DNA of 27,742 nucleotides from a virus: IMG/VR virus record IMGVR_UViG_3300020281_000106, positions 1-27,742 of that record. One strand, written 5' to 3'. This document shows positions 14,814-23,511 of the stretch, in pieces; the first letter of the stretch is position 1, and each line of letters begins with the position of its first letter. Under the pieces are notes generated by a model, which made no database searches, was not told the DNA's origin, and saw nothing but the letters and a program-made list of their open reading frames with translations. Both the position numbers and the translations under genes were made by a program.

Positions 14814-14821
14814 TATAAATA
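14814..14821 (+). promoter_or_regulatory. T4-type late promoter before the gp10-like gene
   Basis: Perfect TATAAATA beginning two bases after the stop of the gp7-like gene. Transcription would start near 14827, about 26 bases before the next ATG. Confidence 0.8.
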
Positions 14822-14852
14822 GAGTATAACGATTTATAGTAGGTATAATTAA

Positions 14853-15665
14853 ATGGCAAAGCAAACAATTAATTTAGGAACTAGTGCGAATGATGGTACA
14901 GGAGATACCTTAAGACAGGGCGGTGATAAGGTCAATGATAATTTTACAGAAATATATACTCATTTTGGAGATGGAACATCATTATCATCACAGATTTCTA
15001 TAGAAGATTCAGCAATTGTCTTTGAAGGTAATTCAACAGATGGGAATGAAACATTTCTCAGAGCAACTGATCCAACAGCAGATCGTATTATAGTTCTTCC
15101 AAATGCAAGTGGTACACTTCTCTTAGATTCTGATACGCAAACTATAACGAATAAAACTCTAACATCTCCTAAAATCGGTACAGCCATTAATGATACTAAC
15201 GGAAATGAACTAATTAAACTTACAGCTACTGGTTCTGCAGTTAATGAAATCACATTGGCAAATGGAGCAAGTACGGACGGTCCTTCAATATCTGCAACAG
15301 GTAGTGCAACCAACTTAAATTTTAATATCAGTGCTAAGAATAATGGTTCGGTTGAAGTAACTAAGTTAGCAATTAATCATAATACAATGACTGCGAACGG
15401 TGATGCAGATTCAGATGCAGGTTATATTATTGGTAATAAGGGTTCAGCATTAGCAGTAAGGCTCGGACCGGGTACAACAATTGGAGAACAAAAGATATTT
15501 ACAAATAATGGTGCAGGAGCTATGACAGTAACTCCTAGAAATGCAGCTAATAATGCTAGTACATTTGCACGAGGTACCTCATTTACACTGGCCCAGTATA
15601 GAGGGTGTACATGTATATGGGATGGTAATAACTGGTACTTATTAGATTCTGCAACAATAGCTTAA
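14853..15665 (+). CDS. gp10-like wedge / fibre-attachment protein
   Basis: The 270-residue protein opens with MAKQTINLGTSANDGTGDTL, followed by RQGGDKVNDNFTEIY. This 'NxGxxxxDGTGDxLRxxxxKxNxNFxEL' motif is found at the N-terminus of T4 gp10 and of many phage fibre-attachment proteins. The rest is beta-rich and Thr/Asn/Ala-rich: TADRIIVLPNASGTLLLDSD and TQTITNKTLTSPKIGTAIND are typical marine-phage fibre repeats, and the end (RGCTCIWDGNNWYLLDSATI) is a small domain seen at the end of such fibres, with two cysteines two residues apart. It lies between gp7-like and gp8 genes and is the first gene after a late promoter. It probably forms a trimeric connector or short fibre at the baseplate rim. 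Similarity to T4 gp10 is limited to the N-terminal motif. Confidence 0.65.
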   Translation: MAKQTINLGTSANDGTGDTLRQGGDKVNDNFTEIYTHFGDGTSLSSQISIEDSAIVFEGNSTDGNETFLRATDPTADRIIVLPNASGTLLLDSDTQTITNKTLTSPKIGTAINDTNGNELIKLTATGSAVNEITLANGASTDGPSISATGSATNLNFNISAKNNGSVEVTKLAINHNTMTANGDADSDAGYIIGNKGSALAVRLGPGTTIGEQKIFTNNGAGAMTVTPRNAANNASTFARGTSFTLAQYRGCTCIWDGNNWYLLDSATIA

Positions 15666-15677
15666 CGGGATAATAAA

Positions 15678-17060
15678 ATGACAGCTACAATTTCAAATGT
15701 ATTTAAAAAGAAAATTCTATTAGATTTAGATTCAGATCTGAACAAAACTGCAAATAGTTATTATATTGGTATTGGTAGATCTGTTCAATGGAATGCTACA
15801 GATGATAAACCTCCAGCAGGTAACACAACTTTTCAAATGAGAGAAGCAGCTTACGGTTTACAATCTGTTAAATCAGCAGAAGATAGAACATTTACAGTAT
15901 CAAGAAATAACTGGACATCAGGTGCAATATACGATGCATACAATGATAACTTAACAGGATCCGGTACAAATCCCTACTATGTCATAACAGATACGAATAA
16001 AGTTTATATCTGTCTAGAAGCATCTAAGCAAACAGATGGTACAAGAAATACCTCAACAGTCGAACCAACATCAGTTGTTACAGATAGAGCATTTAAGACA
16101 TCTGATGGCTATGTTTGGAGATACTTATTTCAACTTACGACACTAAATGCTAATAAATTCCTATCAGCCAATTTCTTACCGGTCAATTTCCAAGAGGATT
16201 CTCTAGGTGGAGGTGATGCTACGTTAGTCCAGCAATACAACATACAACAGAATGCTGTTGCCGGGCAGATAGTCGGCATTGAAGTACTAAATGGCGGAAC
16301 AGGTTTTACAAGTTCTCCAACTATTACAATTAACGGGGATGGTGTAGCAGCAACTGCAACTGCATCAGTAAGCGGTGGAACTGTTACGAAGATAGAACTA
16401 GATTCTGCAGCTGATAGTTGTAGAGCATTCGGTAGGGGTTATAATCAGGCTAGCGTAGCAATCAGTGGTGGTGGAGGTTCAGGTGCTGTTGCAAGACCTA
16501 TCATGTCATCAGCTGGTATTGGCGCAGATGCAAGAGACGATTTAAAATCTACGGCAATGATGTTCAACACGAAACCTGCAGGAACAGAAACAGTCGGTAT
16601 CAAACCAAAGTTTAATGTAGATCAAGATTTTAGACAAGTTATGCTGATACGAAACCCACTGAAAGATGACGGAAGTACGTTATTCACGGATGCAGTCGGA
16701 AGAGGTGGGTACAATCTAAGATTGACATCTTCTATAGCATTCCCGGTCGATACATTAATAACTGGTGGAACATCAGGAGCTAAGGGTTACGTAGATCAAG
16801 TTGATAGTTCAGTCCTTCATATACACCAGAGTGATTCTACAGGATATATACCTTTCCAAGCTAGTGAAACGATATCTGGAGCAAGTTTATCTGCTACGAT
16901 TAAAGGAGCGAGTGAGGTAATGGGAGCAGGCGGACCTGGAGGAATGGGTACCAGCGATTTAAAAGTTAATTCTGGAGATATATATTATTTAGAGAACAGA
17001 GCAGCAGTTGTTAGATCTTCAGCACAAACAGAAGACATAAAAGTAGTTATTCAAATTTAA
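15678..17060 (+). CDS. 8: Baseplate wedge protein gp8
   Basis: The 460-residue protein matches T4 gp8 (334 residues), a dimeric wedge subunit. Matching segments are YYIGIGRSVQWNATDD, FTVSRNNWTSGAIYDAY, NKVYICLEASKQT, SDGYVWRYLFQL (T4: DGYVWEYLFEI), FRQVMLIRNPLKDD and the end GDIYYLENRAAVVRSSAQTE (T4: GEMIYMENRPPI...). Two inserts explain the extra length. Residues 198-276 are a Gly-rich paired repeat (GGTGFTSSPTITINGDGVAA, then ISGGGGSGAVARP). Residues 345-411 are beta modules with TGGTSGAKGYV and SETISGASLSATI, like those in gp53. Both inserts leave the gp8 ends intact, so the dimer core should fold normally with added surface domains. Confidence 0.88.
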   Translation: MTATISNVFKKKILLDLDSDLNKTANSYYIGIGRSVQWNATDDKPPAGNTTFQMREAAYGLQSVKSAEDRTFTVSRNNWTSGAIYDAYNDNLTGSGTNPYYVITDTNKVYICLEASKQTDGTRNTSTVEPTSVVTDRAFKTSDGYVWRYLFQLTTLNANKFLSANFLPVNFQEDSLGGGDATLVQQYNIQQNAVAGQIVGIEVLNGGTGFTSSPTITINGDGVAATATASVSGGTVTKIELDSAADSCRAFGRGYNQASVAISGGGGSGAVARPIMSSAGIGADARDDLKSTAMMFNTKPAGTETVGIKPKFNVDQDFRQVMLIRNPLKDDGSTLFTDAVGRGGYNLRLTSSIAFPVDTLITGGTSGAKGYVDQVDSSVLHIHQSDSTGYIPFQASETISGASLSATIKGASEVMGAGGPGGMGTSDLKVNSGDIYYLENRAAVVRSSAQTEDIKVVIQI

Positions 17061-17070
17061 AGGTTATGAA

Positions 17071-20000
17071 ATGGCAAGTAATTTAACAAGTACCATATTT
17101 AGTAGTACCTATAAGGACGATTATAAGGACAGCAATAATTTTCATAGAATATTATTCAATAGTTCTAGAACCTTACAGGCACGTGAATTAACACAATCCC
17201 AAACTATCATACAAAAAGAAATAGAGAGATTTGGTAATAACATATTCAAAGAAGGTGCGATGGTTAATCCGGGTGGAGTAACCGTTAACAACCAATTAGA
17301 ATATATTAAATTAGCTGCTAATACTACTGTAGATAAAGATGCTATAATCGGGACAGAATTTACTGGTTCTAGTTCAGGTGTCAAGGCGAAGGTTATAGAT
17401 GCACTCGTTGATAGTGGTAGTCTAAAACCTGCAACACTATATGTAACTTATACAGATACTACTAGTGGTACTGCTGGAACTAGTCCAATTAAAATGTCTG
17501 CTAATGAATCTATTACAAATGGTTCAGTAACATTTACAACACAAACTACTAATACAGTTGATGATCCAGTTACCGGTACAGGTACAAGAGCTTCTATAGC
17601 AAAAGGTGATTTCTATGTAAAAGGTCATTTTGTAAATGCTCAACCTCAATCGAAAATTATATCAAGGTATACTACTAATCCAAATAAAAACCTAGGTTTC
17701 TCTGTTACAGAATCGATCGTAACATCTACAGATGATGAAACACTATTCGATAATCAAGGAGCTACACCAAATCGTTCTGCACCAGGTGCTGATAGATTTA
17801 AAATAAAGCTAGATATTGCTACTAAAGATGAACTTGATTCAGATACAACATTCTGTCATGTAGCAAATGTTGTTAACGGTGTTATTACAAGTCAGCCTAC
17901 AGGAACAAATGATTATAACAGATTAAATGATTTACTAGCAACAAGAACGAAAGAAGAATCAGGCAATTATATTGCAAAACAATTCGTTGCTAAGTTCGAT
18001 GAAAAAGATGATTCATCACTAACACTAAACTTAAGTGATGGTGTTGCTTATATCAATGGATATAGATCAGCACCAGATACGAGCTTACCAATAGAAGTAC
18101 CAAGAGCTCAGGTATCTACAACGTTGAATAACCAGGCCATAGGTGCTAACTACGGTAATTATGTATTCGTACAAGATAGTGGAACAGATGGTATATCTCT
18201 TGCCGTTAACAGATCAAATAAAGGTATACCGACATTCATGGTTGATAGTTGTACGATATACGATAATGCTGCTACTAGTGGATCGGCAATCGGTAAAGTT
18301 AGGTTAAGAGCAGTAGAAAAAGGTGGTAATTCAAACCAAGGTGGTGCATTAGCAGGAACATACAAATACTACTTACAGAACTTAGAAATGTATCCTGGCA
18401 AGAATTTTAGAAATGCAAAGAGTATTGGATCTTCAGCAACTTCATTTTTTAATCCCCTACAAGAAAATGGAAAAACAATATTAAGAGAACCAGAAAATCA
18501 CGACCTATTCTTTACTCTACAACATGATAGGCCGAAGGCATACAGTGATTTTAATCTAACAGTACAGAGAAGAATAACTGCAACAACGAATTCAGCAGGA
18601 GAAGCTACGTTCGGTACACTTTCGAATGAAACTTATGCAAATACTTCTGACTGGGTATTCTCTCATGTTGACAGTGCAATGTTCGTCCCGAGCACAGTTA
18701 CAGGATCAGGTACAACATCTGCTGCAATAACGGGAGGACCTTCCAGTAAAAGTATCGTAGCTCTAGCTTACATCAATAAAGCAGTAGCAGCAACTGCAGT
18801 ACAACGAACAAAGACGTTGAATACTGTTACTAAGACATATGGACCGACTACAGAGAACGGTGTAACATTCTACAACTTAGCTAAACCTGATATTTACGAA
18901 GTTACAGAAATTAAAGATACAAATTCAGGTGGACAGGATATTTCAAGTAAGTTTATATTAGATGATGGTCAAAGAGATAACCACTATGGATTAGGTAGGT
19001 TAATATTAAAACCAGGACAGACACAGTCAAATGCAGTATATGTTAATTTCAAGCACTTCAGTGCAGGATCTGGACAGTTCTTCACATCACAATCTTATCC
19101 GGCAGCAGTACCTTATAAGAATATACCGAATTATATAGCATCTAATAACAGAGAAATAGAATTACGTAATGTTATGGATTTTAGACATGTAGTTGATTCA
19201 GATGGTAAATTTGGAACTGCTGGATTCAATGCATTAGTACATGAACTTCCAAAGAATACAGATATTATATCAGCCGATGTAGAATACTATCTTCCACGTA
19301 GGGATAAAATTGTAGCTACTGAAGAAGGAGATATCAGATACATATATGGAGCAAGTGCATTCGATCTTAAAGATGTAGATGCACCAGATGGTACATTACC
19401 ACTATATAATGTTTCTTTAAATGCTTTTACAGTTAATGATTCAGATTTAACATTGGAAAAAATAGATGCCAAGAGATTTACAATGGCGGATATCGGTAAT
19501 GTTGAGAAGAGATTAGAGAAACTAGAAGAAACAACAGCATTAAGTTTGATGGAAGTTGATACTAGAAATTTAGAGATAATAGATTCTTCTGGTGTGAATA
19601 GAACTAAGTCAGGTTTCTTAGTAGATAATTTTAAAGATCATTTCCAAGCAGATACAAGAACAATAGAATATAGAGCTTCAATAGATCCTCGAGGTAAGGT
19701 ACTTCGTCCATCTTATATAGCTGATAATGTTAAGTTAATGTATGATTCTGCAACAACAGAATCTATAGTTTCTGGATCTTCAGGTGTTGTACAAAAAGGA
19801 GATAACATATATCTTCAACACTCACATGTACTACATACAAGTCAAGACCTAGCGACAACTGTAGAAAATGTAAATCCATTTGCAGTCATAACACACATAG
19901 GACACATGGAATTATCTCCTTCGTCAGATAACTGGTATGAATCAAAGAAAAAGGCAGCAAGAGTTTTAGATGGCGGTGTTAAGATAGACAAGACATTAGC

Positions 20001-22416
20001 TAATAACTGGAATAACTGGGAATGGAATTGGTCAGGAACAGAAGCTGCAGGATTATCTGCCAATCAACAATTATCAGAAAGAACTACAGAATCTACCGTA
20101 GGTAATCAATTAGTAACTTACAAACAGACAAATTTCGTGGCTTCAAACGAGGTTATTAGAACAGTTATTGGAACTAAATCAGTAGACCTAGCACTAATAC
20201 CTTTTATGAGATCAAAGAAAGTATTCTTTAGAGCACAAGGTATGAAACCTAATTCAAGAGTATTTGCTTTCTTTAATGGTACACCTGTTGCTGATTGGGT
20301 TAGACCAGAAACAACTTTTAGTAGGTACGGAGATCTTTCAGAAGATTTCGGAAACTTATACAATAAAGCATCCGGACATCCTAATACTGCAGCTAATCTA
20401 ACGACTACAGATTCAGGATCGATAATTGGATCTTTCTTTATACCAAATACTGATTCCTTAAAATTTAGAACAGGTGATGTTGAATTTAAATTATTAGATA
20501 TCAGTGTAAACCAAGATAGTGTAGCAACATCAGGTGCTAGGGGTATGTTTACATCACGTGGAGTACTCGAAACATTCCAAGATACGGTACTTTCTACAAG
20601 AAATATTAAAATACAATCTTCAAATAGAGAAATTGGTAGAAGACAGATTTATAGTCCACGAGATGAAAGAGATTGGAATAGAAATCCGGGTACAGTAGTT
20701 GGAAATAGATTTAATACTCGCAGAGATGCAGATGGTACTAATTTCGGTACTTGGTCTTCTCCTGGAGGAAGCAGCCTTCCACAGAAAACTATAAAATGGA
20801 AAGATCCATTAGCACAAACATTCTTAATAGAAGATACTGCAGGTATATTCTTAACTAAGGTTGATATATTCTTTTCGGAAAAAGATGCAAATATTCCAGT
20901 TGCAGTTTCAATTCGACCTACACTAAATGGAGTTCCTACAAATCAAGATATGCCAGGAGCTATTAAATTCTTACCTCCTTCCGCAGTAAATGTTACAGCA
21001 GAAGGAAGTTCAATAGATACGGTACGTGCCGCTCCAACAACATTCGAATTTGAAGAACCAGTTTACTTAAGTCCGTATTCTGAATATGCAGTCGTTATAT
21101 CTGCAGAAACTAATGGATATAAAGCTTACGTAGCAGAATCAGGTGAATTCGTAGTTAATTCTACAGAGAGAAGAGTTACTAAACAACCTTCTATGGGATC
21201 ATTGTTCAAATCACAAAATGGTTCAACATGGACTGCTGATCAGAGTTCAGATCTCATGTTTAAATTACATAGAGCGGATTTTAGAAATGTTGGAACAGCA
21301 ATGCTAGAAAATACAGATGTTGCACCAGTTCTTCTAGATACAGATCCAATATCAGTGACAAGCGGTTCTACTACATATACAGTATTCCAACCCGGTCATG
21401 GATTCATGGTAGGTGATGATGTTATACTTGGTGGAGTTACAGCTTCAGATTCTGCTAACTTCTTAAACAATGAAATTGGTGGAACCGGTAATTCAAGTGT
21501 CACTGGAGAAGGTATGAGATCCACTAGGACAATTACGAAAGTAGATTGGACTGGATTCCAATTTACAGGAGATAGTTCAGCATCAGGTACAGTATCAGGT
21601 GGTGGTAGTGCATTAAAATCACAACAGAACATGTTATTTGATCAGTTCATACCAAATATTGATAATATTACTCCACCTAAAACTGCTATATCTGGTGGTA
21701 TTAAATTACATACAGGTAAATCTTTTGGAGGAGTTGGAGAGACAGCCTATACTATCGATACTTCGATGCAACCAATGGATATCAATAAACCTAATTTCCT
21801 ATCGGCTCCAAGAGTTATAGCTTCTAGAACAAATGAATTAAAAGGATCTAATATTAATAGTTCAGGTAATCCAAATAAGAGATCTGCACTAGTAGAAATT
21901 GGTATGGGAACAAATGACTCTAAGGTTTCTCCAGTTATAGATTTACAGAGAACATCGCTGACAGTTATCAACAATATGATCGATAAGCAATCCTCATCAT
22001 CTTCTTCAGATGGTTTTAGTATACCTATCAACTATAAAGCTGAAACGGATCCTACAAACGGAAGTTCTGCTTCGAAGCACATTACAAAAACAGTTAACTT
22101 AGCAGAAGATGCTGTAGGACTAAAGGTTCTGATATCTGCTAATCTTCCTGCTAACAGTTCGTTTGATGTATATCACAAAACTGCAGTAGATGATGTAGCT
22201 CTTTCGGATGTTTCATGGGTACTTGCGACGAGAGAAAATACAATTACAACAGATGATAACCCAAACGTATTTCGAGATCATACGTTCTTAATCGGCGGAC
22301 AGAAAGGTACACTAGAACCATTCAAACAGTTTAAACTTAAGATTGTGTTCATAGGATATAATTCTTCTAAAGTACCGACAATAAGAGATCTCAGAGTTAT
22401 AGCATTGGCGACATAA
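17071..22416 (+). CDS. Very large baseplate/tail structural protein
   Basis: At 1781 residues this is the largest gene in the window. The N-terminus (FHRILFNSSRTLQARELTQS, then QTIIQKEIERFGNNIFKEGA) resembles the DUF4815-type start of large structural proteins in phages of marine bacteria. A TG-SSGVKAKV module (about 91-105) recalls those of gp53 and gp8. DPLAQTFLIEDTAGIFLTKV starts a beta-sandwich region (about 1250-1400) common in such proteins. The last 130 residues hold the widespread C-terminal domain: SKHITKTVNLAEDAVGLKVL, FKQFKLKIVFIG and VPTIRDLRVIALA. There is no enzyme motif or signal peptide. A gene of this kind follows gp8 where T4 has 9, 10 and 11, so it probably forms the outer wedge or fibre mount. 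An AAAGG ribosome site precedes the start. Confidence 0.7.
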   Translation: MASNLTSTIFSSTYKDDYKDSNNFHRILFNSSRTLQARELTQSQTIIQKEIERFGNNIFKEGAMVNPGGVTVNNQLEYIKLAANTTVDKDAIIGTEFTGSSSGVKAKVIDALVDSGSLKPATLYVTYTDTTSGTAGTSPIKMSANESITNGSVTFTTQTTNTVDDPVTGTGTRASIAKGDFYVKGHFVNAQPQSKIISRYTTNPNKNLGFSVTESIVTSTDDETLFDNQGATPNRSAPGADRFKIKLDIATKDELDSDTTFCHVANVVNGVITSQPTGTNDYNRLNDLLATRTKEESGNYIAKQFVAKFDEKDDSSLTLNLSDGVAYINGYRSAPDTSLPIEVPRAQVSTTLNNQAIGANYGNYVFVQDSGTDGISLAVNRSNKGIPTFMVDSCTIYDNAATSGSAIGKVRLRAVEKGGNSNQGGALAGTYKYYLQNLEMYPGKNFRNAKSIGSSATSFFNPLQENGKTILREPENHDLFFTLQHDRPKAYSDFNLTVQRRITATTNSAGEATFGTLSNETYANTSDWVFSHVDSAMFVPSTVTGSGTTSAAITGGPSSKSIVALAYINKAVAATAVQRTKTLNTVTKTYGPTTENGVTFYNLAKPDIYEVTEIKDTNSGGQDISSKFILDDGQRDNHYGLGRLILKPGQTQSNAVYVNFKHFSAGSGQFFTSQSYPAAVPYKNIPNYIASNNREIELRNVMDFRHVVDSDGKFGTAGFNALVHELPKNTDIISADVEYYLPRRDKIVATEEGDIRYIYGASAFDLKDVDAPDGTLPLYNVSLNAFTVNDSDLTLEKIDAKRFTMADIGNVEKRLEKLEETTALSLMEVDTRNLEIIDSSGVNRTKSGFLVDNFKDHFQADTRTIEYRASIDPRGKVLRPSYIADNVKLMYDSATTESIVSGSSGVVQKGDNIYLQHSHVLHTSQDLATTVENVNPFAVITHIGHMELSPSSDNWYESKKKAARVLDGGVKIDKTLANNWNNWEWNWSGTEAAGLSANQQLSERTTESTVGNQLVTYKQTNFVASNEVIRTVIGTKSVDLALIPFMRSKKVFFRAQGMKPNSRVFAFFNGTPVADWVRPETTFSRYGDLSEDFGNLYNKASGHPNTAANLTTTDSGSIIGSFFIPNTDSLKFRTGDVEFKLLDISVNQDSVATSGARGMFTSRGVLETFQDTVLSTRNIKIQSSNREIGRRQIYSPRDERDWNRNPGTVVGNRFNTRRDADGTNFGTWSSPGGSSLPQKTIKWKDPLAQTFLIEDTAGIFLTKVDIFFSEKDANIPVAVSIRPTLNGVPTNQDMPGAIKFLPPSAVNVTAEGSSIDTVRAAPTTFEFEEPVYLSPYSEYAVVISAETNGYKAYVAESGEFVVNSTERRVTKQPSMGSLFKSQNGSTWTADQSSDLMFKLHRADFRNVGTAMLENTDVAPVLLDTDPISVTSGSTTYTVFQPGHGFMVGDDVILGGVTASDSANFLNNEIGGTGNSSVTGEGMRSTRTITKVDWTGFQFTGDSSASGTVSGGGSALKSQQNMLFDQFIPNIDNITPPKTAISGGIKLHTGKSFGGVGETAYTIDTSMQPMDINKPNFLSAPRVIASRTNELKGSNINSSGNPNKRSALVEIGMGTNDSKVSPVIDLQRTSLTVINNMIDKQSSSSSSDGFSIPINYKAETDPTNGSSASKHITKTVNLAEDAVGLKVLISANLPANSSFDVYHKTAVDDVALSDVSWVLATRENTITTDDNPNVFRDHTFLIGGQKGTLEPFKQFKLKIVFIGYNSSKVPTIRDLRVIALAT

Positions 22417-22652
22417 TGAGAGATGATATGCAATACATTAATGTAGAAGGTTCCAACGGTCTTGTTAGAGATCAGAATACAGGAGCTATACTGAATACTA
22501 ACAGTAATGAAATTGAAATGGCAAGAAAAAGAAAATTACTTTCAAAAAGAAAAGCTGAAGAGTTTGATAATATGAAAGACGATATCAAGAGTTTAAAAGA
22601 CGATATGAAAGACTTAAAAACTCTTCTAACTAAAATAGCAGACGGATGGTAA
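22416..22652 (+). CDS. Small coiled-coil protein, unknown function
   Basis: The 78-residue product begins MRDDMQYINVEGSNGLVRDQ, then TGAILNTNSNEIEMARKRK, and ends in a charged heptad-like coiled coil (about 43-75: FDNMKDDIKSLKDDMKDLKT). Small proteins with a 'YI-VEG...LVRD..TGAILN' start are, to my recollection, common in marine T4-like phages, where they lie beside structural genes; no function is known to me. The first ATG overlaps the stop of the large protein (TAATG). The ATG at 22428 (starting MQYI) is also possible, and the family pattern slightly favours it. It is probably coupled to the upstream gene and may help that protein trimerise or fold, which is inference only. Confidence 0.6.
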   Translation: MRDDMQYINVEGSNGLVRDQNTGAILNTNSNEIEMARKRKLLSKRKAEEFDNMKDDIKSLKDDMKDLKTLLTKIADGW

Positions 22653-22655
22653 AAA

Positions 22656-23510
22656 ATGGCTAAGACAGTACTTAATCTAACAGACACATTTTCACAGCTT
22701 GTTACAAAGGTAAATCAGATATCAGATGATCTAGGTGATATACAAGGTGTGCACTTCTATGATTCAAGTGTAGCTGGTATGCTTATAGCTGCTAAACAGA
22801 GTGCAGATTCAACAAACAATATTGCTGTAAGGGCGGCATTGAGTACCGGTACTCCTAAGAATCTAGATTTTGATAGTGCTACAGGTCAATTTAATCTACT
22901 GTTCGATTCTGCACAAGCAAAGAAATTAATATCAGTTAGTGCTTCAGGAACAGGATCTCTTTCTTATGATAGTTCTAGTGGAGTTCTTACATATGCAGGA
23001 GCAACTACGGATCTAGTTGCTGATACGACACCTCAGCTTGGTGGTGATCTTGATGTCAACGGAAAAAGAATTAAATTAGCAGATCATACTGCAGGAGTTA
23101 ATAATAGAATAGTATTCGGTGCGGATTCAGATTTAAAGATATATCATGACGCAAGTAATAGTTACATAGAAGATGCAGGAACTGGTAATTTAAATGCTAA
23201 AGGTAGTACTGTTCAATTAATGTCAACTGGCGGTCAGTCTATGGTTAAAGCCGTTACTGGCGGTACTGTTGAACTCTATCATAATGGAAATAAAAAACTG
23301 GAAACAGAATCTCTTGGAGTAGAGGTATCTGGAACATTAACAGCTACTGCACTAAACATTAATGGAACAGATATTACTGCTTCAGGTGGTGAAATTAATT
23401 TACTAGACTTAGGAACAAATCAGCAACTAGGAATATTTAAAGTTTCGACTTCCGTTCCTTCGAGTGCTAGTGATTTTACAGGAAATACGAAATTAATAAT
23501 GGTATATTAA
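22656..23510 (+). CDS. Tail fibre-like protein with marine-phage fibre repeats
   Basis: The 284-residue protein has a short helical N-terminus (LNLTDTFSQLVTKVNQISDD), a beta-rich middle (TTPQLGGDLDVNGKRI) and the motif series RIVFGADSDLKIYHDASN, SYIEDAGTGNLNAKGSTVQL, GGTVELYHNGNKKLETESLG, VEVSGTLTATALNINGTDI. These motifs are typical of fibre proteins in marine phage genomes and form trimeric beta structures. It starts three bases after the small coiled-coil gene. It has no chaperone domain or receptor-binding tip that I can identify, and it ends SASDFTGNTKLIMVY. It may be a short fibre or a segment of a multi-protein fibre. Confidence 0.65.
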   Translation: MAKTVLNLTDTFSQLVTKVNQISDDLGDIQGVHFYDSSVAGMLIAAKQSADSTNNIAVRAALSTGTPKNLDFDSATGQFNLLFDSAQAKKLISVSASGTGSLSYDSSSGVLTYAGATTDLVADTTPQLGGDLDVNGKRIKLADHTAGVNNRIVFGADSDLKIYHDASNSYIEDAGTGNLNAKGSTVQLMSTGGQSMVKAVTGGTVELYHNGNKKLETESLGVEVSGTLTATALNINGTDITASGGEINLLDLGTNQQLGIFKVSTSVPSSASDFTGNTKLIMVY

Positions 23511-23511
23511 T

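Noticed and set aside
17071-22416. Possible fusion or frameshift error in the 1781-codon gene
   Set aside because: The frame is uninterrupted with consistent base usage and ordered family motifs at both ends, and large proteins of this kind are known in the position after gp8.
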